Source of the DNA: Holophagales bacterium | Lineage (GTDB): Bacteria; Acidobacteriota; Thermoanaerobaculia; Multivoradales; Multivoraceae | Length of the DNA stretch: 64,000 nucleotides | Reading direction: 5' to 3' | NCBI GenBank assembly: GCA_009845425.1 | Contig: VXZQ01000002.1 | Span: 1-64,000, forward strand | In this document: positions 21,824 to 29,814 of the stretch, piece by piece | How positions within the stretch are numbered: the stretch's first letter is position 1 | Layout of the letters: each line of letters begins with the position of its first letter | Notes under the pieces: model-generated | The model's input: only the letters and a program-made list of their open reading frames with translations | Told to the model about the DNA's origin: nothing | Database searches by the model: none | Translations under genes and position numbers: made by a program

Positions 21824-22869
21824 CGCTCCGCCTCCCTGAAGAAGTCCCAAAGCAGTTCGCCACCGAAGTTGCCGGCGTCGTCGCGCGGCCAGAGGTGGGC
21901 GCCGTCCCAGGAGCAACTGCGGACGGCTCGGCCGCCGGCGCAGCCGGGATACTCGACGCAGCTCAGCTCTCGCCGGCCGTCCCAAGGCGTCTCCACCGCG
22001 ACCGGGTCGGCGGAGCAGGACTGCGACTCGGCCCATTTCTGCGCCACGCCGCGCTGCGACGTGTAGATGTAGCCGTCGCTGGCGTACGAGCCGTCGATCG
22101 GCACCGTACGGTCGGTCGTGCCGCCGATCAGCAGCATCGACGGGCCGGGCGCTTCAGCCGCGCAGTTGAAGCCGCGGGCCAGGTAGCCGTGCATCGGGGC
22201 GACCGCGGCCAGGCGGTCGCCCAGGGCGCAGCCGAGACGATGCACGAACATGCCGCCGTTGCTGTAGCCGGAGGCGAAGACGCGGTCCGCGTCGATGCAG
22301 AGTTCGGCCGCGAGGTGGTCGATCAGCGCCGCGATGTAGCCGACATCGTCGTGGCACGAGCACCAGTTGCACGGCCCGCAGGTCCCGCACTCCGGCGGGC
22401 AGGGATACGGGTCCGCGTCGTCGCGGCAGGCCGGCGCTTCCGGCTGGAGCGGCGCGCTGCAGGCCAGGTCGTTCCACGACGTGATCGTGGCCCTCCGGCC
22501 CCTCGCCGCGTCACCGAGCGATGCCTCGAACGACGTTCCCTGGGGGAACACGAGTACGAAACCCTCGCGGTCCGAGAGCTCGGAGAGCCCCGTCCAGCCG
22601 TCGCTGTGTCGGGCGCTGCCTGTGTAGCCGTGTACGTGCAGCCAGAGCGGCGCCGGGGAGGCCCCGTCATAGCGGGAGGGCAAGTGGAGGCGATAGCCGC
22701 GGACCAGGCCATCGTGGGCGAGCTCCAGGTCGATGCTGGTGCCCGGCGTAGCGGTCGATGCGAGGCCGGCGCTAGAGGAGCAGCCCGGGCTGTCGGCCGC
22801 GGCAAGCGGGCCGGTCGGGGCTAGTAGCGCCGCGGCGGTTGCGAGAGAGAGCAGTCGCAGGGGGAGCAT
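21820..22869 (-). CDS. secreted PHB-depolymerase/feruloyl-esterase-like hydrolase with Cys-rich insert
   Basis: This 349-residue alpha/beta hydrolase has a signal peptide (about 1-24). It resembles extracellular poly(3-hydroxybutyrate) depolymerases, LpqC and feruloyl esterases. The nucleophile is Ser203 in GYSNGG; Asp253 (TTDRTVP) and His325 (GAHLWP) fit the triad. An insert at about 148-172 has seven Cys in 25 residues (148, 157, 161, 164, 167, 170, 172), probably a disulfide knot or metal site near the active site. Further Cys occur near 304, 310 and 319. Polyester or ester-linked phenolic substrates are possible; none can be assigned. It follows the ABC ATPase gene by 36 bases but also has its own -10-like TACGAT (22878-22883) 8 bases before the ATG. 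Confidence 0.82.
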   Translation of the reverse strand: MLPLRLLSLATAAALLAPTGPLAAADSPGCSSSAGLASTATPGTSIDLELAHDGLVRGYRLHLPSRYDGASPAPLWLHVHGYTGSARHSDGWTGLSELSDREGFVLVFPQGTSFEASLGDAARGRRATITSWNDLACSAPLQPEAPACRDDADPYPCPPECGTCGPCNWCSCHDDVGYIAALIDHLAAELCIDADRVFASGYSNGGMFVHRLGCALGDRLAAVAPMHGYLARGFNCAAEAPGPSMLLIGGTTDRTVPIDGSYASDGYIYTSQRGVAQKWAESQSCSADPVAVETPWDGRRELSCVEYPGCAGGRAVRSCSWDGAHLWPRDDAGNFGGELLWDFFREAER

Positions 22870-22877
22870 TCCCCGGC

Positions 22878-22883
22878 ATCGTA
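22878..22883 (-). promoter_or_regulatory. -10-like TACGAT of the esterase gene
   Basis: TACGAT on the minus strand is 8 bases from the ATG at 22869. It may allow esterase expression independent of the upstream four-gene operon. Confidence 0.35.
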
Positions 22884-22905
22884 ACGTGGCCGGAGGCTTG
22901 CTTCT

Positions 22906-23700
22906 CTACTGCAACCGCGCGGGAAGTACCTGGAAGTAGCCCTCCCGCTCGACCAACTGCACGGGGACCTCGAACAACTCGGAGAGTGTCTCACTCGCCA
23001 GGACTTCGTCCTTCGGTCCGTCCGCGAACACGCGACCGGCCTTGAGCAGCACGACCCGCTCGACTTCAGGCGGGATCTGGTCCACGTGGTGGGTGACGAT
23101 GATCAACGTCGTTCCCCCGGCAGCCAAGGCCCGTAGCCGCCGCATCAGTCCGAAGGCCGCTTGCAGATCGAGGCCGGTCGCCGGCTCGTCGAGCAGCAGG
23201 GTGTGCGGCTCGTGGACCAGCGCCCGCGCCAGTAGCAGGCGACGCTGCTCACCGGATGACAGCGTGTCGAAGCGCCGCTCCAGCAGGTCGCCGGCGCCCT
23301 GGCTCCCTGCCGCCGCTTCGGCCCTGCGCCGCTGCGCGTCCGTCAACCCCTGGTGCCGGTAGACGCCGACGCTGGCGAAGAAGCCGGAACACACCACGTC
23401 CAGACCCGAGAGCCAGCCATGATGCGTCGCCTGTAGCTCGTGCGACACGACCCCGAGCTGCCGGCGCACGTCGAACACGTTCCAGCGATCCCGGCCCAGC
23501 AGCCGCATTCGCACGCCGGGCCGGCGAAGCGGAAAGAACTCGCCGTTCAACATCCGCAACAGAGTCGACTTGCCGGCGCCGTTCGGACCGAGAACGGCCG
23601 TGTTCCGCCCGCGCGGGATGGTCAGCGTCACGCCGTCGAGCGCCCGCCGGTCGCCGCGCAGGACGGTGACGCCGGCGAGTTCGAGCAGCGGCGCCGTCAC
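22906..23700 (-). CDS. orphan ABC transporter ATP-binding protein
   Basis: This 264-residue ATPase has Walker A GPNGAGKST (38-46), signature LSSGEQ (147-152), Walker B LLLDEP (168-173) and switch His204. The fold resembles ModF- or YlmA-like ATPases of the metal/molybdate import branch. No permease or binding protein is encoded nearby, so it either pairs with a distant permease or has a regulatory role. The GTG start overlaps the TGA of the crotonase gene as GTGA (23697-23700), so the two are translationally coupled. That links it to acyl-CoA genes, which is unusual for an importer ATPase. It is the fourth gene of the DUF4336 - CoA transferase - crotonase - ATPase operon. Confidence 0.87.
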   Translation of the reverse strand: MTAPLLELAGVTVLRGDRRALDGVTLTIPRGRNTAVLGPNGAGKSTLLRMLNGEFFPLRRPGVRMRLLGRDRWNVFDVRRQLGVVSHELQATHHGWLSGLDVVCSGFFASVGVYRHQGLTDAQRRRAEAAAGSQGAGDLLERRFDTLSSGEQRRLLLARALVHEPHTLLLDEPATGLDLQAAFGLMRRLRALAAGGTTLIIVTHHVDQIPPEVERVVLLKAGRVFADGPKDEVLASETLSELFEVPVQLVEREGYFQVLPARLQ

Positions 23701-24500
23701 CGCCCCCGGAACCGCGGCGACCGCTTCTCGAGGAAGGCCTTCCGACCCTCGACGTAGTCCTCGGAGCGGAAGCAGGCCTCGACGAGCTGCTTGACCCGGT
23801 CCAGGTCGCGGCGTTCCGGGTCCTTCGTGGCCTGCTTGATCGCGAACTTGGCGGCGCGGAGCGTCAGCGGAGCATTGGCCGCCATCCTGCCGGCCAGATC
23901 GCGGACGGTGTCCTCCAGGTCATCGACGGCAGTTGCCCGGTCGATCAACCCCATGTGGAGCGCCTCGGCTGCGTTGAACCGGCGCGCCGTCAGCAGGATC
24001 TCGCTGGTTCGGGACGGCCCGACGAGATCGACCAGCACCTTGATCCCGGCGAAGCCATAGCCCACACCCAGCCGGCCGGCCGGGATCCCGAACAGCGAAT
24101 CCTCCGAGGCGATGCGGAGGTCCGCGTTGAGCGCCGTTGCCAGACCGCCGCCGAGGCAGTAACCGCGGATCATCGCGATCAGCGGTTTCTCCAGCGCGGC
24201 GAACGCCCGGCCGGTCTCGCGGCCGGCCTGGTCGTAGCGCTCGCGCGCCTCGACCGTCGTCCGCAGCTTCTCGAACTCGGAGATGTCGGCACCGGAGACG
24301 AACGCCCGGTCGCCCGCTCCACGCAGCACGACGACCCGCACCGCGTCGTCTTCGTGGAACCGGCGCAGGACCTCCGCCTGCGCGACCTGCATCTCGAACG
24401 AGAGCGCGTTGCGCCGCTCCGGGTTGTTGTAGGTGAGCCAGCCGACGCCGTCCTCGATCCTCGCCCTGATCTTCGTCGTCGGCAGTTCGATCGCGTTCAC
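23697..24500 (-). CDS. crotonase-superfamily protein (enoyl-CoA hydratase-like) lacking both catalytic Glu
   Basis: This 267-residue crotonase-fold protein starts at GTG 24500, which overlaps the CoA-transferase stop as GTGA; longer upstream reading frames are only read-through of another frame. The oxyanion-hole segments AFVSGADISEF and GYCLGGGL are present. The two glutamates of classical enoyl-CoA hydratase (Glu144 and Glu164 of the rat enzyme) align with Ala in GGGLATAL and Ala in GIPAGRLG. Hydration by the usual two-Glu mechanism is therefore unlikely. It may be an isomerase, hydrolase, lyase or a CoA-binding protein of the same fold. Coupling to a family III CoA transferase suggests that it processes the CoA thioester this enzyme makes. 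Confidence 0.85.
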   Translation of the reverse strand: MNAIELPTTKIRARIEDGVGWLTYNNPERRNALSFEMQVAQAEVLRRFHEDDAVRVVVLRGAGDRAFVSGADISEFEKLRTTVEARERYDQAGRETGRAFAALEKPLIAMIRGYCLGGGLATALNADLRIASEDSLFGIPAGRLGVGYGFAGIKVLVDLVGPSRTSEILLTARRFNAAEALHMGLIDRATAVDDLEDTVRDLAGRMAANAPLTLRAAKFAIKQATKDPERRDLDRVKQLVEACFRSEDYVEGRKAFLEKRSPRFRGR

Positions 24501-25675
24501 GTGATGACCCCCGCGGCCCGTAGGGCCTCGATCTCGGTGTTCTTCAGCCCCGCCTCGGCGAGGATCTCGTCGCTGTGCTCGCCCAGACCGGGCGCCCGTC
24601 TCCTCAGCTCGAAAGGCGTCCGCCGGAGCTGGACCGGCTGGCCCACGAGCCGCACCGGACCGAGCTCCGGGTGCTCCAGCGGCACGGCGATACCGGAGTG
24701 CTGGACCTGGGGGTCGGCGAAGGTCTGGCCCAGGTCGTAGACCGGGCCGCACGGCAGGCCGGCGTCGTTCAGGCGCTGGACGATCTCCTCCACCTCGAAG
24801 CGCCGGGTCAGCTCCGCGACCTCCTCCTCGAGCCGCGCACGGTGGGCGACGCGGCAGGCGGAGTCCCCGTACTCCGCCCGCTCGAGCAGCTCCTCGCCGC
24901 CGAGGGCCTGGCACATGCCGCGGAAGTGCTTGTCACTCGTCGCTGCGATGTTGACCCAGCCGTCAGCCGCCGGGAAGGCCCCCATGGGCGCGATCGTCGG
25001 GTGGTGGTTGCCCTGCTGACCGGGGACTTCGCCCTCCACCAGGTAGCGCGCGGCCTGAAAGTCGAGCATGCCGATCATCGCCTCGAGCAGCGAGGTCGTG
25101 ACCCACTGCCCTTCGCCCGAGCGCTCGCGCTCGCGGAGGGCGGCCATGATGCCGAAGGCGAGATAGAGCCCGGCCGCCAGGTCCGAGATCGCCGTGCCGA
25201 CCCTCACCGGGCCCTGACCGGGCAGCCCCGTGACCGACATCAGCCCGCCCAGGCCCTGGGCGATCTGGTCGACGCCGCCCCGCTCCCGGTACGGACCCGT
25301 CTGGCCGAAGCCGGACACGCTGGCGTACACGATCCGCGGGTTGACCGCCCGCACCGTCTCGTAGTCGAAGCCGAGCCGGTGCTTCACGTCGGCGCGGTAG
25401 TTCTCGACCAGCACGTCCGCGTCGCGGGCCAGGCGAAGCAACACCTCGCGGCCTTCGTCCTTCTTCAGGTCCAGCGTCAGGCAGCGCTTGTTGCGGTGGA
25501 GGTTCTGGTAGTCGTGGCCGAGCCGGCGGGAGATGCCGATGTCCTTGCCGGGAGCCGGCGGGCGTTCGATCCGCACCACGTCGGCGCCCCAGTCCGCGAG
25601 TTGCCGCACCGCGGTCGGCCCGGCGCGGGCAATCGTCAGGTCGAGGACCCGCAGATCCGCCAGTGGGAGCGACAT
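24497..25675 (-). CDS. CaiB/BaiF family III CoA transferase
   Basis: This 392-residue enzyme belongs to the formyl-CoA / carnitine / bile-acid CoA transferase family, which moves CoA between carboxylic acids through aspartyl anhydride intermediates. The catalytic Asp is Asp136 in RERGGVDQIAQG, preceded by the family-typical SGFGQTGPY. N-terminal RVLDLT and ADVVRIERP match the CoA-binding fold, and the C-terminal GEHSDEILAEAG is typical. Acceptor and donor acids are unknown. It sits between DUF4336 (9 bases upstream) and the crotonase (4-base overlap), so it is an interior operon gene. Sponge- and marine-associated lineages often carry many paralogues of this family, so no single pathway follows from it. 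Confidence 0.9.
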   Translation of the reverse strand: MSLPLADLRVLDLTIARAGPTAVRQLADWGADVVRIERPPAPGKDIGISRRLGHDYQNLHRNKRCLTLDLKKDEGREVLLRLARDADVLVENYRADVKHRLGFDYETVRAVNPRIVYASVSGFGQTGPYRERGGVDQIAQGLGGLMSVTGLPGQGPVRVGTAISDLAAGLYLAFGIMAALRERERSGEGQWVTTSLLEAMIGMLDFQAARYLVEGEVPGQQGNHHPTIAPMGAFPAADGWVNIAATSDKHFRGMCQALGGEELLERAEYGDSACRVAHRARLEEEVAELTRRFEVEEIVQRLNDAGLPCGPVYDLGQTFADPQVQHSGIAVPLEHPELGPVRLVGQPVQLRRTPFELRRRAPGLGEHSDEILAEAGLKNTEIEALRAAGVIT

Positions 25676-25684
25676 GAGCCGGAA

Positions 25685-26419
25685 TCAGACCTCGGGTACC
25701 GCTGCGTTGACCGACTGCGCATCGGGCGGTCGCTCCAGGTCCCGAAGGAGCCAGGAAAGGGCTTTCTCGACCTCCCGTTTCGCACCGTGCTCGACGATCT
25801 CCCCGTGGCAGGGAACGAGGCGGTCGAACGGACAACAGAGCACCCGGAGGCAGCTCGCCGCGGCCGCGGGCCGGTCCCGCACCGCCAGCCGGAGGACCCG
25901 GCTCTGCGCCACCCGGCCGTAGCCGCCGGTGAGCCGCAAGTAGGTCATGACAGCCGGCCCCAGCCGCCGCCTGAGATTGAAGAGGAGATCCGCGACCAGC
26001 AGCGAACCGCTCGGACGGTGGACGAAAACGACCTCCCTGAACGTCGGCATGCCCTCGATGGGGATCGGTTGAAGTTCGTCGCCCCAGGGCGCGGCGACCC
26101 CCAGCGTCCCGGCGAACGTCACGTCCGGGCGCTTTCTTTCGAGTCCCGGCGCCGCGTGAACCTCCGCCTCCGGGAAGCGTTCGACCGCCGCCGGAAGGTG
26201 CAGGTGATGGAACAGGTTCGGCGCAACGAGGTACTCCACGCGACCCAGCTCGCCGATCTCGGCCGCCCGCGCGTCGTCCATTGGCCCCGGCGAGTGAATC
26301 CACAGCCCTCCGGAGGCCAGCCGCACGACGGTCATCCGGCACGGCACCACGAAGCCCAACCCGAACTTCTGGCGATGCTCGGCGGACCAGACGCCGGAGC
26401 AGATCTGCTGAAGACCCAT
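25685..26419 (-). CDS. DUF4336 protein (metallo-beta-lactamase-like)
   Basis: This 244-residue protein matches the DUF4336 pattern, a family with distant similarity to metallo-beta-lactamase folds. Visible segments are LWIHSPGPMDD, YLVAPNLFHHLHL with a His pair, VVFVHRPSGSLLVADLLFN, and a late CHGEIVEHGAK, where further metal ligands would be expected. There is no signal peptide, so it is cytoplasmic. It is first in an operon with CoA transferase, crotonase and ABC ATPase. A hydrolase role on a thioester or lactone is possible but unproven. Its -10-like TATACT lies 7 bases before the ATG with no Shine-Dalgarno, so the operon mRNA is probably leaderless. Confidence 0.72.
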   Translation of the reverse strand: MGLQQICSGVWSAEHRQKFGLGFVVPCRMTVVRLASGGLWIHSPGPMDDARAAEIGELGRVEYLVAPNLFHHLHLPAAVERFPEAEVHAAPGLERKRPDVTFAGTLGVAAPWGDELQPIPIEGMPTFREVVFVHRPSGSLLVADLLFNLRRRLGPAVMTYLRLTGGYGRVAQSRVLRLAVRDRPAAAASCLRVLCCPFDRLVPCHGEIVEHGAKREVEKALSWLLRDLERPPDAQSVNAAVPEV

Positions 26420-26426
26420 CCGCGCA

Positions 26427-26432
26427 AGTATA
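26427..26432 (-). promoter_or_regulatory. -10-like TATACT of the DUF4336 operon
   Basis: TATACT, one base from consensus, lies 7 bases before the ATG at 26419 on the minus strand. No -35 is obvious. This is a leaderless-type arrangement. Confidence 0.5.
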
Positions 26433-26497
26433 GGAGTCGGATGGAACCGGCCGCACTGGGTGCGCGGGTCCTGTGACCCGCTGCCGCCGAAGGCACG

Positions 26498-26503
26498 TAG
26501 AAT
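26498..26503 (+). promoter_or_regulatory. -10-like TAGAAT of hemB
   Basis: TAGAAT is 9 bases before the ATG at 26513. No purine-rich ribosome site is present in between (only CCCCCGGCC), which favours leaderless translation. Confidence 0.5.
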
Positions 26504-26512
26504 CCCCCGGCC

Positions 26513-27496
26513 ATGCAGCCGATGCCCAGTCGTCCCCGGCGCAACCGCCGCTCGGCGGCGATCCGATCACTGATCCGCGAGACCGACCTCGGACCGGATC
26601 GGCTGATCTACCCGCTGTTCGTCATGGAGGGCAGCGACGAGGCCGAACCGATCGACTCGATGCCGGGTCAGGCGCGGCTGAGCATCGACCGTCTGGTCGC
26701 CGAGAGCCGTGCCGCGCACGCGCTCGGCGTGCCGGCCGTGGCGCTGTTCCCGGCCGTGGACGACGAACTGAAGGATCGCACGGCCAGCGGCGCCCTGGAC
26801 CCGGACGGGCTGGTCCAGCGCGCCGTTCGCGAGCTGAAGTCGGCGCTCCCCGAGATGCTGGTGATCACCGACGTGGCGATGGATCCGTACTCGAGCGACG
26901 GCCACGACGGCCTGGTCGAGGACGGCGAGATCGTGAACGACCTGACGCTCGAGATCCTCGCGGCCACCGCGGTTTCCCAGGCCGACGCCGGCGCCGACGT
27001 CATCGCCCCCTCCGACATGATGGACGGCCGGGTGCGCGCGATCCGCACCGCCCTCGACGCCGCCGGCCACGACCAGGTCGGGATCCTCAGCTACACCTCC
27101 AAGTACGCCTCGCACTTCTACGGCCCGTTCCGCGACGCCCTCGACTCGGCGCCCCGCGCGGGCGACAAGAAGACGTACCAGATGGACCCCGCGAACGTCC
27201 GCGAGGCGGTGCGCGAGGCGCGGCTGGACGTCGAGGAAGGCGCCGACATCGTCATGGTGAAGCCCGCCCTCGCCTACCTCGACGTGATCCGCGCCGTCCG
27301 CCAAGCGGTCGACCTGCCGGTCGCCGCCTATCAGGTGAGCGGCGAGTACGCGATGATCCAGGCGGTCGCCGCGAACCGCTGGATGGACGGCGACGCCCTG
27401 ATGCTGGAAACGCTGACTGCCATCCGGCGCGCGGGGGCGGACATGATCCTGACCTACTTCGCGCGACGCTGCGCCGAGGTCCTGGACAACCTGTGA
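26513..27496 (+). CDS. hemB: delta-aminolevulinic acid dehydratase (porphobilinogen synthase)
   Basis: This 327-residue enzyme condenses two 5-aminolevulinates to porphobilinogen in haem, corrinoid and other tetrapyrrole synthesis. Schiff-base lysines are Lys197 (SYTSKYASHFYGPF) and Lys250 (VMVKPALAYLD). The metal-site segment DVAMDPYSSDGHDG (120-133) has Ala and Asp in place of the Cys cluster of zinc enzymes, so this is the Cys-lacking, magnesium-type HemB. A second ATG at residue 4 is possible. Its stop overlaps the sulfatase GTG as GTGA, an odd partner for a tetrapyrrole gene. It is divergent from DUF4336, 93 bases away. Haem demand fits the cytochrome domain protein later in the window. 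Confidence 0.96.
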   Translation: MQPMPSRPRRNRRSAAIRSLIRETDLGPDRLIYPLFVMEGSDEAEPIDSMPGQARLSIDRLVAESRAAHALGVPAVALFPAVDDELKDRTASGALDPDGLVQRAVRELKSALPEMLVITDVAMDPYSSDGHDGLVEDGEIVNDLTLEILAATAVSQADAGADVIAPSDMMDGRVRAIRTALDAAGHDQVGILSYTSKYASHFYGPFRDALDSAPRAGDKKTYQMDPANVREAVREARLDVEEGADIVMVKPALAYLDVIRAVRQAVDLPVAAYQVSGEYAMIQAVAANRWMDGDALMLETLTAIRRAGADMILTYFARRCAEVLDNL

Positions 27497-29097
27497 CGCG
27501 CCGCCCGCTCGCCGCGTGCCTCGTCGCGCTAGGCGTTGCGGCGACGCTGGGAGCTTGCGCGGCGGAACCGGATGCTCCGGCGTCCTCGACGGAAGCCGTG
27601 GCCGCAGCGGAGCGACCGCCCAACATCGTCTTCTTCCTGGTCGACGACATGGGCTGGCGCGACGTAGGCGTCTTCGGCAGCACGTTCTACGAGACGCCGC
27701 ACATCGACGCCCTCGCCGAGCAGGGCGTGCGCTTCACCAATGCGTATGCGGCGACGCACGTCTGTTCGCCTACGCGCGCCTCCCTCCTGACCGGCAAGTA
27801 CCCGGCAAGACTGCGCCTGACGGACTGGTTGCCGGGCCGAAGGGAGCACGCCTTTGAACGGCTGCTGAGCGCCGAGAAGCTGGCGGCCCTGCCGCTGGAC
27901 GAAGTCACGCTCGCCGAAGCGTTCAGGGAACACGGCTACAGCACCGCGATCTTCGGCAAGTGGCACCTCGGCGGCGGCGAGGCAGGCCCGCTCAACCAGG
28001 GCTTCGATGTACAGAAGCCCGACTTCCCCGGCTCGACCCCTCGCGGCGGGTACTTCCCGCCGTACCTGATGGCCGGCCTGGTCGCCGAAGGCGAGGAAGA
28101 CGAGTACCTCACCGACCGCCTGACCGACTTCGCCGTCGAGTTCATCGAAGAGAGCCAGGACGGCCCCTTCTTCCTCTACCTGTCGCACTTCGCCGTGCAC
28201 GACCCGATCGAGGGACGCCCGGACCTGGTCCTGGGGTACCGCGAGAAGGCGGCGCGCACGGAGCCTCCGGCCGGACCGGACTTTCTCCTGGAAGGCAATC
28301 CCGACGATCCCGAGCCGCTTTCGCGCGCTCAACTGAACGCCCTGCTGGAACAGCCCTCGCATCAGGAGCACGGCGTACTGCCCCAGGACACCGTCAAGAT
28401 CAAGCAGCACCAGGACAACGTCGAGTTCGCGGCGATGGTCACCGCCGTCGACGACAGCCTGGGGCGGGTGCAGAGCACCCTCGATCGGCTGGGGCTGACC
28501 GGGAACACGATCGTCGTCTTCTACTCGGACAACGGAGGGATGTCCGCGGCAAACTTCGGCAATCCCGCGAGGAAGGTGCCCCCCGACCTGCTGGACGTCG
28601 CCTACTCCACGTCGAACCTGCCACTCCGCGGCGCCAAGGGCTGGCTGTACGAAGGCGGGATCCGGGTGCCCCTGATCGTGCGATGGCCGGGCGCGGGCCA
28701 GACCGGCGCGGTCCACGACGAGCCCGTGATCAGTCCCGACTTCTATCCCACGCTGCTGGAGATGGCCGGCCTGCCGCCCCGGCCCGACCAGCATGTCGAC
28801 GGCATGAGCTTCGCCGCGGCGGTCAAGGGCGAGGACTTCGAGCGCGGACCGATCTACTGGCACTTCCCCCACTACAGCAATCACGGGATGCAGAGCCCCG
28901 GCGGCGCGATACGCGACGGCGCGTGGAAGTTGCTGGAGTACTTCGAGAACGGCACGGTGCAACTCTTCGACCTGGAGAACGATGCGGGCGAGCAGCGTGA
29001 CCTCGCGACCGAGCAGTCCGCGAGGGCCGCCGAACTGCGTGACCGGCTCCACGCCTGGCGCGAGTCCGTGTCGGCGGCGATGCCGAGGAGCCGTTGA
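27493..29097 (+). CDS. lipoprotein type I sulfatase
   Basis: This 534-residue sulfatase is anchored as a lipoprotein: the GTG at 27493 gives a signal peptide with lipobox LGAC (Cys22). The motif CSPTR (91-95) is the formylglycine site, so a maturation enzyme is needed; none is seen in the window. Metal-binding Asp-Asp (51-52) in FFLVDDMGW and the later FYSDNGG segment complete the active site. It would cleave sulfate esters in the periplasm or at the cell surface, probably from sulfated glycans. The start overlaps the hemB stop by 4 bases, so it is coupled to hemB rather than to other polysaccharide genes. It ends 3 bases before the convergent methyltransferase stop. Confidence 0.93.
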   Translation: MTRRPLAACLVALGVAATLGACAAEPDAPASSTEAVAAAERPPNIVFFLVDDMGWRDVGVFGSTFYETPHIDALAEQGVRFTNAYAATHVCSPTRASLLTGKYPARLRLTDWLPGRREHAFERLLSAEKLAALPLDEVTLAEAFREHGYSTAIFGKWHLGGGEAGPLNQGFDVQKPDFPGSTPRGGYFPPYLMAGLVAEGEEDEYLTDRLTDFAVEFIEESQDGPFFLYLSHFAVHDPIEGRPDLVLGYREKAARTEPPAGPDFLLEGNPDDPEPLSRAQLNALLEQPSHQEHGVLPQDTVKIKQHQDNVEFAAMVTAVDDSLGRVQSTLDRLGLTGNTIVVFYSDNGGMSAANFGNPARKVPPDLLDVAYSTSNLPLRGAKGWLYEGGIRVPLIVRWPGAGQTGAVHDEPVISPDFYPTLLEMAGLPPRPDQHVDGMSFAAAVKGEDFERGPIYWHFPHYSNHGMQSPGGAIRDGAWKLLEYFENGTVQLFDLENDAGEQRDLATEQSARAAELRDRLHAWRESVSAAMPRSR

Positions 29098-29100
29098 GCC

Positions 29101-29814
29101 CTAGCGGGCGGCGCGGAACAGGAACAGATGCTGGGTCGGCAGCGAGTCGATCCGTTCGACCAGATCGTAGCCGGCCGGGATCCACTCCTTCATCACCTGC
29201 TCGATCGACATCCGGTGGTCGAGCTTGATGTGGGCCGCGCTGCGGCCCTCCAGGCGGAACTCGACGAGGGCGATGACGCCGTCGGGCGCGAGCGCCTCCC
29301 GCATCGCATGGAGCATCGGTTCGGGCTGGGAGAACTCGTGGTACACGTCGACGATGAGCATCAGGTCGACTTCGCCCTCCGGCAGGTTCGGATCGTCTTC
29401 GGTGCCGAGCACCGTGCTGATGTTCGTGATGCCCTCGCGGGCCGCTAGCTCCGATGCGATCCGCAGCATCTGCGGCTGAATGTCGTTGCACAGCACCGTG
29501 CCCTCGGGGCCGACCGCCGCCGCCAGCCGGCGCGCGTGGTAGCCCGAGCCGCAGCCGATGTCTACGACCAGCATCCCCTTCTCGATCGGCAGGGCGGCGA
29601 TCAGCGCGTCGGGGTTCTCCTCTTCGATGCGCGTCGCCCGCTCAAGCCAGCCGGCGCCGCGGAACGACATGACATCGGCGATCTTCCGGCCCTTGTAGGT
29701 GCCCGGCTCGTCGACGGTCTGGGCCGCTGCCGGCGGCAGCGAAACCGCCAACACGGCCAGCAGGACGACCGCGACGGTCGCTCCCTGCGGTCCGCAAGTC
29801 CCGGGCTGCGTCAC
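29101..29814 (-). CDS. exported SAM-dependent methyltransferase-like protein
   Basis: This 237-residue class I methyltransferase-fold protein has motif I VVDIGCGSGYHA (about 83-94) and later VDLMLIVDVYHEF. The GTG at 29814 overlaps the S9 peptidase stop as GTGA and gives a good signal peptide (about 12-31, cleaved near AAAQT). Similar predicted-exported methyltransferases occur in other Gram-negative bacteria, but a periplasmic SAM source is not known, so the substrate and even catalysis are open. Longer upstream frames (to 31419) overlap the peptidase and are not used. It is last in its two-gene operon. Confidence 0.8.
   Translation of the reverse strand: MTQPGTCGPQGATVAVVLLAVLAVSLPPAAAQTVDEPGTYKGRKIADVMSFRGAGWLERATRIEEENPDALIAALPIEKGMLVVDIGCGSGYHARRLAAAVGPEGTVLCNDIQPQMLRIASELAAREGITNISTVLGTEDDPNLPEGEVDLMLIVDVYHEFSQPEPMLHAMREALAPDGVIALVEFRLEGRSAAHIKLDHRMSIEQVMKEWIPAGYDLVERIDSLPTQHLFLFRAAR

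Noticed and set aside
24501..24914. Upstream extension of the crotonase frame
   Set aside because: Low-complexity read of another frame inside the CoA-transferase gene; GTG 24500 fits the family start.
27529..29052. 507-codon frame antisense to the sulfatase
   Set aside because: Sulfatase strand has CSPTR and metal motifs; the antisense has no motif.
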